Assembly (NCBI GenBank): GCA_002305765.1
Contig: DBQU01000085.1
Span: 1 to 64,000, forward strand
Direction of reading: 5' to 3'
From: Deltaproteobacteria bacterium UBA1386
GTDB lineage: Bacteria > Desulfobacterota > Syntrophorhabdia > Syntrophorhabdales > Syntrophorhabdaceae
Length of the DNA: 64,000 nt
The position numbers and the translations under genes are program-made. Under the pieces are notes generated by a model that worked only from the letters and a program-made list of their open reading frames with translations, made no database searches and was not told where the DNA came from. Shown piece after piece: positions 53,407 to 61,645 of the stretch (the stretch's first letter is position 1; the number at the start of each line of letters is the position of its first letter).

Positions 53407-53874
53407 ATGTTTTTGCTGCGAAGACCTGATTATTGGCCAGCGTCGGGATGGAGAGATCCATTCGAAGAATTGGAACGCATGAGAAGACAGATGGACCTGA
53501 TGAGCACCGCTCTTTTCAGGGCCCCTTCCGGCGAGACCGCGGCCGGTGTCTTCCCCATGATGAATGTTACCGAGGACAAGGACAGCTACTACCTTCGCGC
53601 TGAGCTCCCCGGCATGAAGGCCGATGAACTTGTCATCTCCGTGACAGGTAACTCCATCTCCATTTCGGGGGAAAGGAAGCTCGTCGCCGAAGACGGCAAG
53701 GCCCAGTATCACCGCAGGGAGAGAGAAGGGGGCACATTCAACCGGATCGTGAGCCTGCCTGCTCAGATCGATTCGGAGAAGGTGGACGCACGCTGCACCG
53801 ATGGAGTCCTCACGGTCAAGCTGCCCAAGTCGGAGGCGGCAAAGCCCAAACGCATTGCCGTGAAGCTATCCTGA
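53407..53874 (+). CDS. Hsp20/alpha-crystallin small heat-shock protein (155 aa)
   Basis: ATP-independent holdase. N-terminal arm DPFEELERMRRQMDLM, alpha-crystallin domain from VFPMMNVTEDKDSYYLRAEL to GVLTVKLPKSE, and an IXI-like IAVKLS tail. The ATG at 53407 has AGAGGAA 7 bases upstream; the upstream ATG lacks one. First of two adjacent hsp20 genes. Confidence 0.93.
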   Translation: MFLLRRPDYWPASGWRDPFEELERMRRQMDLMSTALFRAPSGETAAGVFPMMNVTEDKDSYYLRAELPGMKADELVISVTGNSISISGERKLVAEDGKAQYHRREREGGTFNRIVSLPAQIDSEKVDARCTDGVLTVKLPKSEAAKPKRIAVKLS

Positions 53875-53894
53875 TCGGAAAGGAGGGACATGCA

Positions 53895-54305
53895 ATGACG
53901 GATACGGAAAGCAAGGCCATTCAGGCTAAAAGTAAAACGGAAGCGGCCACACCGGCCGAGCAGACGAGGCCGGGCCTCGTGTTCACGCCGGCGGTCGATA
54001 TCTTTGAAACGGATAAAGAGATCACCCTGCTCGCGGACATGCCCGGTGTGCGGGGTGAAGACCTCCTCATTGACCTTCACGAGAATGTTCTCACCCTCGA
54101 TGGGAACGTAAGGCCTCCCGAAGGTCCCGGTGAGGTGGACGTGTTCAGGGAATACAGAACGGGAAAGTATTACAGGCAGTTCACGCTGTCAGAGATCATA
54201 GATCAGGCCGAAATAAAGGCACGGCTTGAGGGCGGCGTCCTCAGGTTGACACTGCCGAAGGTAAAGGCCGCCACACCGCGGAGGATAATGGTCAAGGGCC
54301 AATAG
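53895..54305 (+). CDS. Second Hsp20-family protein (136 aa)
   Basis: Low-complexity N-terminus (ATPAEQTRPG) then alpha-crystallin domain: FTPAVDIFETDKEITLLADM, PGVRGEDLLIDLHENVLTLD, GVLRLTLPKVKAATPRRI. Shorter and divergent from the first copy, suggesting hetero-oligomer partners. AAGGAGGGAC ribosome site, 20-base gap from the first gene, so one operon. Confidence 0.93.
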   Translation: MTDTESKAIQAKSKTEAATPAEQTRPGLVFTPAVDIFETDKEITLLADMPGVRGEDLLIDLHENVLTLDGNVRPPEGPGEVDVFREYRTGKYYRQFTLSEIIDQAEIKARLEGGVLRLTLPKVKAATPRRIMVKGQ

Positions 54306-54483
54306 GGACCTTGCCGGAGGCGCCCTTCACGTTTCCCGTTCCGGGCGGCAGGGGCGGAAGAGGCCGTCATTCTCTGCACGGAAGGTCTCTCACGCCTGTG
54401 AGGTGTTCATGCCTGGGTGGCAGAATACCTGGTCCGGAATGTGAGGCCGTGCGGGGCGTCTCCGGACTCCTCGAGTCTGTCCG

Positions 54484-55887
54484 CTAAAAATAGAGGTCGC
54501 GGGCCCCGTGGTCGATCTGGCCCAGGACCGCGGTCATCCTTGTCTTGAGGGACTTTTTCTTCACGTCCGATACAAGCTTGTCGATGAGGCGCAGCCCCCT
54601 CTCCTTTGTCTCGGGAGACGCGAAGTCGAGCAGGTACTCCTTGAAGGTGAACACCGCGTTGGGCATGCAGAATTCCTTTATGAGACCCGGCTTGGCTAGG
54701 TCCATGAAGTCGTTCCCAACCCTTCCTTTCCTGTAGCAGCCGGTACAGAACGAGGGGATATATTCCTTCTCGATGATCGACGATATGACCTCTTCGAGGC
54801 TCCGGTGGTCCCCGAGAGAGAACTGACTTCCATAGTCATGGTCTTGCCCCTTCGAATAGGCCCCCGGGTTCGTGCGGGAGCCGGCCGATATCTGACTGAC
54901 GCCGTGGTCGAACAGCTCGGTCCTCATCTCCTCGGTCTCTCTCGTGCTCAGAATGATGCCTGTGTAGGGGAGGGAGATCCTGATGATCGCGATGATCTTC
55001 TTGAAATCGTCATCGCTGACGGGGTAAGGGATGTCCTTCGTGAGCGGCGCGTTGTCCGCGGGTTCGATCCTGGGAAAGCTTATCGTGTGCGGGCCGCAGC
55101 CGAAAACGGCCTCGAGATGATGCGCGTGCTCCATGAGGGCGAGGATCTCAAAGCGATAATCGGCAAGACCGAAAAGCACGCCCAGCCCCACATCGTCTAT
55201 TCCACCCTGCATGGCCCTGTCGAAGACCGTGAGCCTGTAATCGTAATCCGCTTTTGGCGTCCCGGCGGGATGGTACTCCCTGTACAGCACCGGATCGTAG
55301 GTTTCCTGAAAACAGACGTAGGTGCCGATCTTCTCCTTCTTCAACCTGCTGAAGTCTTCCACGGGAAGAGGGGCGATCTCGATGTTTATCCGGCGCACGT
55401 AGTTTCCCCCCTCGCGGACGGCATACGTCGTGCGGATGGCCTCGCACATGTAGTCCGTGCCGTTCCTCTCCGATTCACCGCAGATGAGGAGGATCCTCTT
55501 GTGGCCGTCCTTAAGGAGCGACGCCACCTCGGCCTCGATCTCAGGCATCGTGAGGACGGTGCGCTTCAGGGACTTGTTGTCACTGCGAAAGGCGCAGTAG
55601 AGGCAGTTGTTGACGCAGACATTCCCGGTGTAGACGGGCGCGAAGAATACGAGGCGCCGCCCGTAGATGTGCTCCTTGACGGTCCGCGCCGCCTCCATTA
55701 TCCGGTGTATCTGTCCGGGGTCGCTCACCCTGAGAAGTGAGGCAACTTCCCGCTGGTCAAGGCCTTTGAACTGCAAGGCCTTGTTCAATATGGCGTTCAG
55801 TTCGTTCTCTGACGGAGCCTTTTCCTCTATGAGGTTGTACAGCTTGTCCCTGTCGATGAAGGGCTTTTCTTTCTCGTGACGGTCCAT
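54484..55887 (-). CDS. hydG: [FeFe]-hydrogenase maturase HydG (467 aa)
   Basis: Radical-SAM tyrosine lyase that makes CO and CN ligands for the H-cluster. Radical SAM motif VCVNNCLYCAF (CxxxCxxC) near residue 95; SYERNGTDYMCE-type GESERNGTDYMCEAIRTTY; C-terminal auxiliary-cluster motif CTGCYRKGRVGNDFMDLA with a further Cys. Length is as in the family. Other maturation genes (hydE, hydF) and the hydrogenase are not in the window. The ACT-type regulator gene lies 48 bases upstream on the same strand. Confidence 0.95.
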   Translation of the reverse strand: MDRHEKEKPFIDRDKLYNLIEEKAPSENELNAILNKALQFKGLDQREVASLLRVSDPGQIHRIMEAARTVKEHIYGRRLVFFAPVYTGNVCVNNCLYCAFRSDNKSLKRTVLTMPEIEAEVASLLKDGHKRILLICGESERNGTDYMCEAIRTTYAVREGGNYVRRINIEIAPLPVEDFSRLKKEKIGTYVCFQETYDPVLYREYHPAGTPKADYDYRLTVFDRAMQGGIDDVGLGVLFGLADYRFEILALMEHAHHLEAVFGCGPHTISFPRIEPADNAPLTKDIPYPVSDDDFKKIIAIIRISLPYTGIILSTRETEEMRTELFDHGVSQISAGSRTNPGAYSKGQDHDYGSQFSLGDHRSLEEVISSIIEKEYIPSFCTGCYRKGRVGNDFMDLAKPGLIKEFCMPNAVFTFKEYLLDFASPETKERGLRLIDKLVSDVKKKSLKTRMTAVLGQIDHGARDLYF

Positions 55888-55935
55888 GTCTATTCTCCTT
55901 GTCCGCCGTCAGACGCGAAACGCCGCGCTTGCGTC

Positions 55936-56190
55936 TCACTGCTCACGGTATTTTGTGAGAATAGATCTTACCTCCACTCCCTCGAGCTTACCGATCTTAC
56001 CGGTAAGGGCGTTTATCTGATCAGTGTTTCCTTCCACGACGAGAGAGATGATGTTGATGCCGTGGTCGCGGATGGGGATCCCCTGTCTTCCCAGGATGAT
56101 CTCCGCGTACTCCGAGAGCAGGGTGTTGACCCTGGGCACGCTCGTCTTGCTCGTCAGAAGGATGAGAATTGCACCAAATCTCTTTTCTAT
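55936..56190 (-). CDS. TM1266-type ACT-domain protein (84 aa), apparent ATA start
   Basis: ACT-like small protein found beside hydrogenase maturation genes: RVNTLLSEYAEIILGRQGIP, HGINIISLVVEGNTDQINAL, LTGKIGKLEGVEVRSIL. Family members begin MEKRFG-type; here the upstream in-frame sequence is IEKRFGAILILLTSKTSVPR with codon ATA at 56190-56188 where Met is expected. GGAGAAGG lies 5 bases before that ATA. The next in-frame start, GTG at 56139, would remove the first beta strand and has no ribosome site. A TGA at 56211 closes the frame. Possible regulator of the hydrogenase system. Confidence 0.75.
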   Translation of the reverse strand: MEKRFGAILILLTSKTSVPRVNTLLSEYAEIILGRQGIPIRDHGINIISLVVEGNTDQINALTGKIGKLEGVEVRSILTKYREQ

Positions 56191-56333
56191 CGGACCTTCT
56201 CCTCTAGATCAGAATGAACGTTGACACTTCGAAAGAGATAAAATCTATTTCTCAGTTCTCCTAACTATAACTCACGACGAGAGAGGGTGCAAATGCTTTT
56301 TATCATCGCCGCTCCTCTCCCCAAGTGTTTTCC

Positions 56334-57680
56334 TTACCGCGGTTCCTTCGCAACCGGTTTTTTCGTGTTCCCCTGCAATGTTCTTCCCCGCTTGTTCTCC
56401 GGGGCTTCTTTCTGGCTGATACGGAAGGCCTTGCCGGCAACGGTGATGGTGCCCGTCCGTTTGGCGCCCTTGTTCTCGCCCACGGTGTATTGGACCGCAC
56501 CGCTTCCCTTTGACGATGCGCCCGATGCAATGCCTATCCAGGGGGTTCGCGTCTCTGCCGTCCATGGACAATCGTCGCCGGTCTTGACCTTGAATTGTCC
56601 CGAGGACCCTCTCGATTCGACGGTTGTGCCTGAAGGTGAAATAGTGGCCTTGCAGTCACTTTTCGTGGTTCCCGCTCCCGCAGCTTTAGCTGCCTGGGCA
56701 TCCTGTTTTACCGTGATGGTCTTGCCCGCCACCTGTATGGTCCCGGTGCGGGACGAACGTGACCTGTTCAGTATCACCCTGTACTGGACAGTCCCGTTTC
56801 CCGCACCGCTCGCGGTCAAAAGCTTGATCCAGCTCGCGCTCGTTTTTGCGGTCCACGGGCACCCCGCCCTGGTCGAGCCGACACTCAGCGTGAATGGTGC
56901 CGATGATGCCCCCGCTCTGGGATCAGCGTCCGTCCCCTGCCACGGTACTGAAACGCTTGCAGGTGAGACCGAAAAGGTGCAGGTGCCCGTATAGCCCTGA
57001 CTGACCGTGACGACCTGATGGTCTACGCGTATGCTTCCGGTGCGCGGCGAACCTGACGTGTTTTTCATTACCTGGTACTGGATATATCCGCTTCCTTTGC
57101 CTTTCGTGTCCGCGAGGTGGATCCAGGGACTGTTTGTCGATGCCATCCACTGGCAGTTTCCCTTGCTTGTCGTGACGGTCAGTCTGGGTCGCGGTGACGA
57201 TGCCCCCGCCCTGGGATCGGGCGATGCCTCAGGCGCTCCTTGTTCGGACACGGAGACGCTTTTTGGCGAGACAGAGACGACGGTGCAGACAGTATCGGAA
57301 TCCTGATTGACCGTGATGGTCTTGCCCGCCACCTGTATTGTCCCGGTGCGCGGTGTGCCCGCGTTGTTCCCGGTTACCCTGTATTGAACATATCCGCTTC
57401 CCGTTCCGCTCGAGGCGAGAAGCTGGATCCAGGATGCAGTTGTCGATGCAGTCCAGCCGCAGTCGGTCTTGCTTGCCGTGACGTTGACCCTGGGCGGCTG
57501 TGCGGAGCCGGCCCGGGGATCGGTCGGATCCGGCAGGCCATGCACGCCGGCGGTTACGCTGGAAGGCGATACGGAGAAGGTGCAGGTCTGCGCCAGCGCT
57601 ATATCGGTACCGCAGAAGACAAGTAGGCACAAGCTCATAAGACAAACAAAAAACGTTGTTGCACTCCCCGGTCGGATCAT
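56334..57680 (-). CDS. Exported protein with four BACON-like domains (448 aa)
   Basis: Signal peptide (ATTFFVCLMSLCLLVFCGTDIALA/Q) then four ~85-residue repeats of the BACON type: WTASTTASWIQLLASSGTGS, YRVTGNNAGTPRTGTIQVAG and equivalents, each with a Cys before the Trp. Such domains are associated with carbohydrate or mucin binding and cell-surface proteins; the catalytic partner is absent. A short Lys/Arg-rich C-terminus. The ATG at 57680 has GAGGT upstream. Confidence 0.8.
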   Translation of the reverse strand: MIRPGSATTFFVCLMSLCLLVFCGTDIALAQTCTFSVSPSSVTAGVHGLPDPTDPRAGSAQPPRVNVTASKTDCGWTASTTASWIQLLASSGTGSGYVQYRVTGNNAGTPRTGTIQVAGKTITVNQDSDTVCTVVSVSPKSVSVSEQGAPEASPDPRAGASSPRPRLTVTTSKGNCQWMASTNSPWIHLADTKGKGSGYIQYQVMKNTSGSPRTGSIRVDHQVVTVSQGYTGTCTFSVSPASVSVPWQGTDADPRAGASSAPFTLSVGSTRAGCPWTAKTSASWIKLLTASGAGNGTVQYRVILNRSRSSRTGTIQVAGKTITVKQDAQAAKAAGAGTTKSDCKATISPSGTTVESRGSSGQFKVKTGDDCPWTAETRTPWIGIASGASSKGSGAVQYTVGENKGAKRTGTITVAGKAFRISQKEAPENKRGRTLQGNTKKPVAKEPR

Positions 57681-57789
57681 CGTGTTTACCTCGAATGGAT
57701 TCGTTTGCTTATCGTGATGGTAAAATGGAGATGCGCGATTGTCAACACCCTGTCCGTTCCTCAAATTCCGCATTCTCATTGCATGCGTT

Positions 57790-58383
57790 TCATTCCGCTT
57801 TGGTCAGGCGGCGTATCGTGCAGTTGTAGGAAACGATCTGCCAGGCGATGAGAAGCAGGATGATCGCGGAACTGGAGATCGGAAGCCCGTTGTACGAAAA
57901 GACATCGTACCGCTTGAGGACTCTATCGCTCTGACCAGCCTCGAAATCTTTGAAGAGTGAGAATTTAAGACCCAGGGAAAAGCCGCGGGTCTTTCCATCC
58001 AGCGCTTTGTCGGGCGGCAATTTGAAGAAAGATACCTGAAAGCAGGAAAGACAGAACAGAAAGATCAGGATGGCCAGCGAGGTCATGAGCGTGGTCTTCG
58101 TCGCCTTCCCCGTCAGGAGGGCTTCGCGTTCGTCGCGCTCCCTCATGAAGGTCAACCTGGCCAGCACCCTGTCCCGGAACGCCCCCGAAAGCACAAGCCG
58201 GATGCTCAGGTAGATGGAAAGGAGCATCCACGCGGCATAGAGAAACCCGCTGGCATTATACGCCGTCTTGAGGTGGCCGGCAGCAAGCCCTGCATCGAAC
58301 ACGTAGTTGAACAGGGCGATTCCGGCCAGAACAGGAAGCCCGCAGAGAAACACCTTCAGTATAACCTGATCCAGCCTTTTCAT
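57790..58383 (-). CDS. DUF2178-like membrane protein paired with an XRE regulator (197 aa)
   Basis: Four predicted membrane helices in two pairs (VILKVFLCGLPVLAGIALFN, AWMLLSIYLSIRLVLSG, MTSLAILIFLFCLSCFQVSF, SAIILLLIAWQIVSYNC) around the motif FMRERDEREALLTGKA, as seen in small DUF2178-type proteins next to XRE regulators. Function unknown. Its ATG overlaps the regulator stop by 4 bases. Confidence 0.75.
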   Translation of the reverse strand: MKRLDQVILKVFLCGLPVLAGIALFNYVFDAGLAAGHLKTAYNASGFLYAAWMLLSIYLSIRLVLSGAFRDRVLARLTFMRERDEREALLTGKATKTTLMTSLAILIFLFCLSCFQVSFFKLPPDKALDGKTRGFSLGLKFSLFKDFEAGQSDRVLKRYDVFSYNGLPISSSAIILLLIAWQIVSYNCTIRRLTKAE

Positions 58384-58610
58384 CTCTTTTCCTCCTCGAC
58401 TGAAAAAATGTCATTGATATCCGTCTTGAAATACCGGGCAATCCGAAAAGCAAGCCCCAGGGAAGGGTTGTAGTTCCCTTTCTCGATCGCGACGATGGTG
58501 GCCCGCGTCACCCCGACCCCTTTCGCCAGCCCCTCCTGAGTGATACGGTGCTCCGCACGCAATACGTTCAACCGGTTGACAATCCTTAACGGCTCGCATG
58601 ATCTTCCCAT
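58380..58610 (-). CDS. XRE/Cro-CI-type transcriptional regulator (76 aa)
   Basis: Short one-domain HTH: LNVLRAEHRITQEGLAKGVG, VTRATIVAIEKGNYNPSLGL, AFRIARYFKTDINDIF, like YozG-type regulators. It probably binds the two direct repeats over its own promoter and represses the operon. The ATG at 58610 with AGGTGG ahead; a GTG at 58619 is possible. A stop overlaps the next gene ATGA. Confidence 0.85.
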   Translation of the reverse strand: MGRSCEPLRIVNRLNVLRAEHRITQEGLAKGVGVTRATIVAIEKGNYNPSLGLAFRIARYFKTDINDIFSVEEEKR

Positions 58611-58624
58611 CTCTCCCACCTGAA

Positions 58625-58671
58625 GTATAGTTAATATTACTTATAGTATAGTTGATATTACACCATGTCAA
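58625..58671 (-). promoter_or_regulatory. Autoregulated promoter of the XRE operon with tandem operators
   Basis: On the minus strand TTGACA (58671-58666), 17 bases, TACTAT (58648-58643), a near-consensus promoter. Two 16-base direct repeats, GTATAGTTAATATTAC (58625-58640) and GTATAGTTGATATTAC (58646-58661), start 21 bases apart (two helical turns), one covering the spacer and -10 and one downstream. Fits cooperative binding by the XRE protein. Confidence 0.75.
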
Positions 58672-59069
58672 GTTAATTATACAGACAAGTGCGCGAAAAG
58701 GGGTTTGGAGCCTTCCGGTCCCTTTTCCAGTTCGGTTGGTCCCATCATTGTGGTGCCCGATGTCCCGGCCTGACAGACTATAGCGACGATATCGGGTCCG
58801 GCGGACGTTGTTCAGGTGGTTCGCGATCTCGAAGTATTCCGACAGGCAACAGGGCAGGTGTTTAACGCAAAGTGTGGGTAGCATGCCGGCGAACTGCCGG
58901 CGCGCGAACGTGAAGCAGACCGGTACTCTTTGACCTCAAAGGGGCCTTCGTTCGTCGGGTCTGACCCGGGGCGACTGTGCCGGCCCGACCGGGGGACACC
59001 GCAGGTGTTAGAGAATCCACAGAAAGCAGGTCCTGCCGACTGATCCAAGAAAAAAGAGGTGATGAGCTT
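58672..59069. other. Intergenic leader region before the NCS2 permease
   Basis: The 459-base gap 58611-59069 holds the XRE promoter at its left. The remainder has GC-rich dyads (GCCGGCGAACTGCCGGC near 58889-58905) but no purine-riboswitch core that I can recognise, and no gene. A long leftward open frame covering it and the permease gene is a composition artefact. Confidence 0.4.
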
Positions 59070-60779
59070 ATGGCAAAGAAACCCGCCAATCTTCTCTATG
59101 ATGTCGATGACCGGCCCCCGGCCGGCGTGTGCGTGGTGCTGGCGATCCAACACATCTTCTTCCTGACGGGCGGTTTCATCGTGGTGGCCATCGTCATGGG
59201 CCAGATGGGCTGCAGCCCCGAGCTCATCCGCAACGTCGTGTCCATCACGATGATCGCGGGAGGCATGGCAACGATCCTCCAGGCCCTGAACCGCGGCCCC
59301 GTGGGCAGCGGCTACCTCTGCACCGAGGGTACGGACCCGAGCTTCCTCTCCATCTCCATCCTGGCAGGCAGCGTGGGCGGATTGCCGCTTATCTTCGGCA
59401 TGACCATCGTCTCCGGCGTCATCGAATGCCTGCTGTCGCGGGTCATGCACCGTCTTCGCGTCATCTTCCCCCCTGACGTTGCCGGGGTGGTGCTCACCAT
59501 GGTGGGTCTTAACATCGTCCCCATCATGATCCTCGACTTCATGGGCGTCAAGGACAGGGTGAGCCCCGTCGAGACGGCGAACGTTCTCGTCGCGTCGATC
59601 ACCCTTGCCATCATGGTGGGTATGAGCGTGTGGGGCAAAGGCAAGCTGCGTCTCTATTCCGTCATCGTCGGTATCGCGGGCGGTTACGCGGCCTCCATCC
59701 TCCTGGGGGTGCTGACGGTCGCACAGATGCGTGAGGTGATCGATGCGCCGGTGGTTTCCGTGCCTGACTTCTCGCACGTCAGCTATTCCTTCGACCCGGC
59801 CCTTATCATCCCCATGGTGATCGTCACCCTGGCCTCCACCCTGAAATCCGTCGCCTCTCTCACCATGTGCCAGAAGGTCAACGACACGGCCTGGGTCCGC
59901 CCGGACCTCGTCAATATCGGAAAGGGCACCCTGGCCGACGGGCTTGCCTCCATCATCGGCGGTGGGTTGGGGGCTTTGGGGAAGTCCCTCTACGCCGCCA
60001 GCGTCGGTCTCACGGTGGCCACCGGCGCTACGAGCAGGATCATCGCCTGGTATATCGGGTTCATCTTCATCGCGCTGGCTTTTCTGCCGAAACTGGCGGC
60101 GGTCTTCAGCATCATGCCGAAGCCCGTCATGGGCGGGGCCATGGTCTATATGGTCGCGTTCATGGTGATCTCCGGCATTCAGATGATGACCTCCCGGATG
60201 ATCGACAACCGCAAGACCTTTGTCATCGCTGTCTCCCTCATGTTCGGCATGAGCGTGGACATATTCCCCGACCTGTACCGCCACGCCCCTGCGTGGCTGG
60301 AGCCCTTCCTCAGTTCCTCCCTCACCGTCACCACGGTGCTCGCGATCGTTCTCAACCTGATCATGCGCATCGGGATCTCCCGCCGCGCTACCCTGAAGGT
60401 AACCTCCGGGGAACATTCCTCGGATATCGTGTTCCGGTTCATGGAGGACCTGGGCGCCTCCTGGGGTGCCCGCAAGGAGGTTGTCTACAGGGCCGTGGCA
60501 GCCATGAACGAGTTCGCGGAGGCCATCGTCCACTGCGGAATGGACGGCAGGCAGGTCCTCATGACCGCCGTCTTCGACGAGCTGAGTTTGGATATCCGCA
60601 TCACCTACGAGGGCCCGCCGGTGGAATTCCCCGAGGAACGCCCCGACATGGCGGCCATCATCGACGACCCGGAGGCGCTTGCCCGCATGTCCGGATTTCT
60701 CGTCCGCCACTTCACGGACCGGATCAGGATGTCCCGGGAAGGCGAACGGACGAGGGTGGACCTCCACTTCGACCATTGA
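59070..60779 (+). CDS. NCS2-family nucleobase permease fused to an ATPase-like C-terminal domain (569 aa)
   Basis: Xanthine/uracil-type NCS2 transporter: VLAIQHIFFLTGGF (QH motif of helix 1), TEGTDPSFLSISILAGSVGG, then ten or more further helices to about residue 430, ending SRRATLKVT. About 130 extra residues follow: VVYRAVAAMNEFAEAIVHCG, DELSLDIRITYEGPPVEFPE, DPEALARMSGFLVRHFTDRI, DRIRMSREGERTRVDLHFDH. These resemble an anti-sigma-factor/HATPase fold though key Asn/Gly boxes are imperfect. Usual NCS2 proteins stop near residue 450. Substrate probably a purine or pyrimidine base. The ATG at 59070 has GAGGTGAT. Confidence 0.85.
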   Translation: MAKKPANLLYDVDDRPPAGVCVVLAIQHIFFLTGGFIVVAIVMGQMGCSPELIRNVVSITMIAGGMATILQALNRGPVGSGYLCTEGTDPSFLSISILAGSVGGLPLIFGMTIVSGVIECLLSRVMHRLRVIFPPDVAGVVLTMVGLNIVPIMILDFMGVKDRVSPVETANVLVASITLAIMVGMSVWGKGKLRLYSVIVGIAGGYAASILLGVLTVAQMREVIDAPVVSVPDFSHVSYSFDPALIIPMVIVTLASTLKSVASLTMCQKVNDTAWVRPDLVNIGKGTLADGLASIIGGGLGALGKSLYAASVGLTVATGATSRIIAWYIGFIFIALAFLPKLAAVFSIMPKPVMGGAMVYMVAFMVISGIQMMTSRMIDNRKTFVIAVSLMFGMSVDIFPDLYRHAPAWLEPFLSSSLTVTTVLAIVLNLIMRIGISRRATLKVTSGEHSSDIVFRFMEDLGASWGARKEVVYRAVAAMNEFAEAIVHCGMDGRQVLMTAVFDELSLDIRITYEGPPVEFPEERPDMAAIIDDPEALARMSGFLVRHFTDRIRMSREGERTRVDLHFDH

Positions 60780-60900
60780 GGAAGGTTTTCTTCGGAAAGG
60801 AATGCCTCACTCTGGAGACCCGGCTTGGGGCGCACCCGGAATGTTCCCCCGCAGGTTCTTGAGAGGCCGACCGGCAGACGTTCGGGACCAGCCCGGTGCT

Positions 60901-61479
60901 TCAGCCGGGCAGCGAAGCGATGAGGAGATAATGATACTCTCCCACGTCGGATACGCTGTCGGTGTGAAAGCCGAAGGGCGCAAGAAGGCCTTCAACATCC
61001 TTTTCCGAAAGGCGTATCCTGAGTGGCGGGCCTGGCGGGCCCTCGATCTTCTTGAACTCCAGCACGGCAAGTTTCCCACCCCGTTTCAGGACCCTGAGTA
61101 TTTCGCTGAGAACGGTCTCTCCCGTCGCGTCGCGCAAGAGGTCGTGAAGGACCGTTGCCACGAGGCAGAGGTCGATGGTCCCGTCTTCGAGGGGGATGGA
61201 CTCGTTCGCGTCGGCGAGGAGCGTTTCGATGTTGCCGAGGCGTTCCAGTGACGCGCGCTCCCTCACCCGTGCGAGCCCTTCCTCCCAGGCGTCCAGGGCA
61301 AAGACGCGCCCGCCGGGCCCGGTAGTCTCCGCGAGGCGGACCGTGTAGTTGCCGGCACCGGCTCCGAGGTCAAGGATGACCGTCGACGGGCGCACGTTAA
61401 GCGCCTCGAAGACACGGTCCGTGTCGATAAGATCGAATGCGCTGCGGCCCGCACCGTGTGGTTTTCGCGCCTCCTCCAT
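60901..61479 (-). CDS. Class I SAM-dependent methyltransferase (192 aa)
   Basis: Small Rossmann methyltransferase: VILDLGAGAGNYTVRLAETT (glycine loop), VFALDAWEEGLARVRER (acidic ribose site), DGTIDLCLVATVLHDL, LKRGGKLAVLEFKKIEGPPG. Similar to UbiE/arsenite-methyltransferase-like proteins without their substrate domain. Substrate unknown. An AAGGGGG lies 10 bases before the ATG at 61479. Stand-alone. Confidence 0.85.
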   Translation of the reverse strand: MEEARKPHGAGRSAFDLIDTDRVFEALNVRPSTVILDLGAGAGNYTVRLAETTGPGGRVFALDAWEEGLARVRERASLERLGNIETLLADANESIPLEDGTIDLCLVATVLHDLLRDATGETVLSEILRVLKRGGKLAVLEFKKIEGPPGPPLRIRLSEKDVEGLLAPFGFHTDSVSDVGEYHYLLIASLPG

Positions 61480-61645
61480 GATCTTGAAACCCCCTTTTCG
61501 CTCTATGTCGCCCCGGTCTTAAGGAGAAGCGTCTTGCTCCTTTAATGTGCGGCATCAAGGGTTCCGCTGTCAATCCCGGGGGCAGGGGACGCTGCCTCAG
61601 TGCGGTGGAAGTCCGGCTCCGGAAAGTGTGCGGAGAGGACTTTCC

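Noticed and set aside
58611..59069. Purine riboswitch before the permease
   Set aside because: I could not find the conserved three-way-junction core bases; only generic GC-rich dyads are visible.
58812..60776. Long leftward open frame (~654 codons) rich in His/Asp/Gly
   Set aside because: It is antisense to the NCS2 permease; composition is that of a GC-rich shadow frame, there is no ribosome site, and no domain is recognisable.
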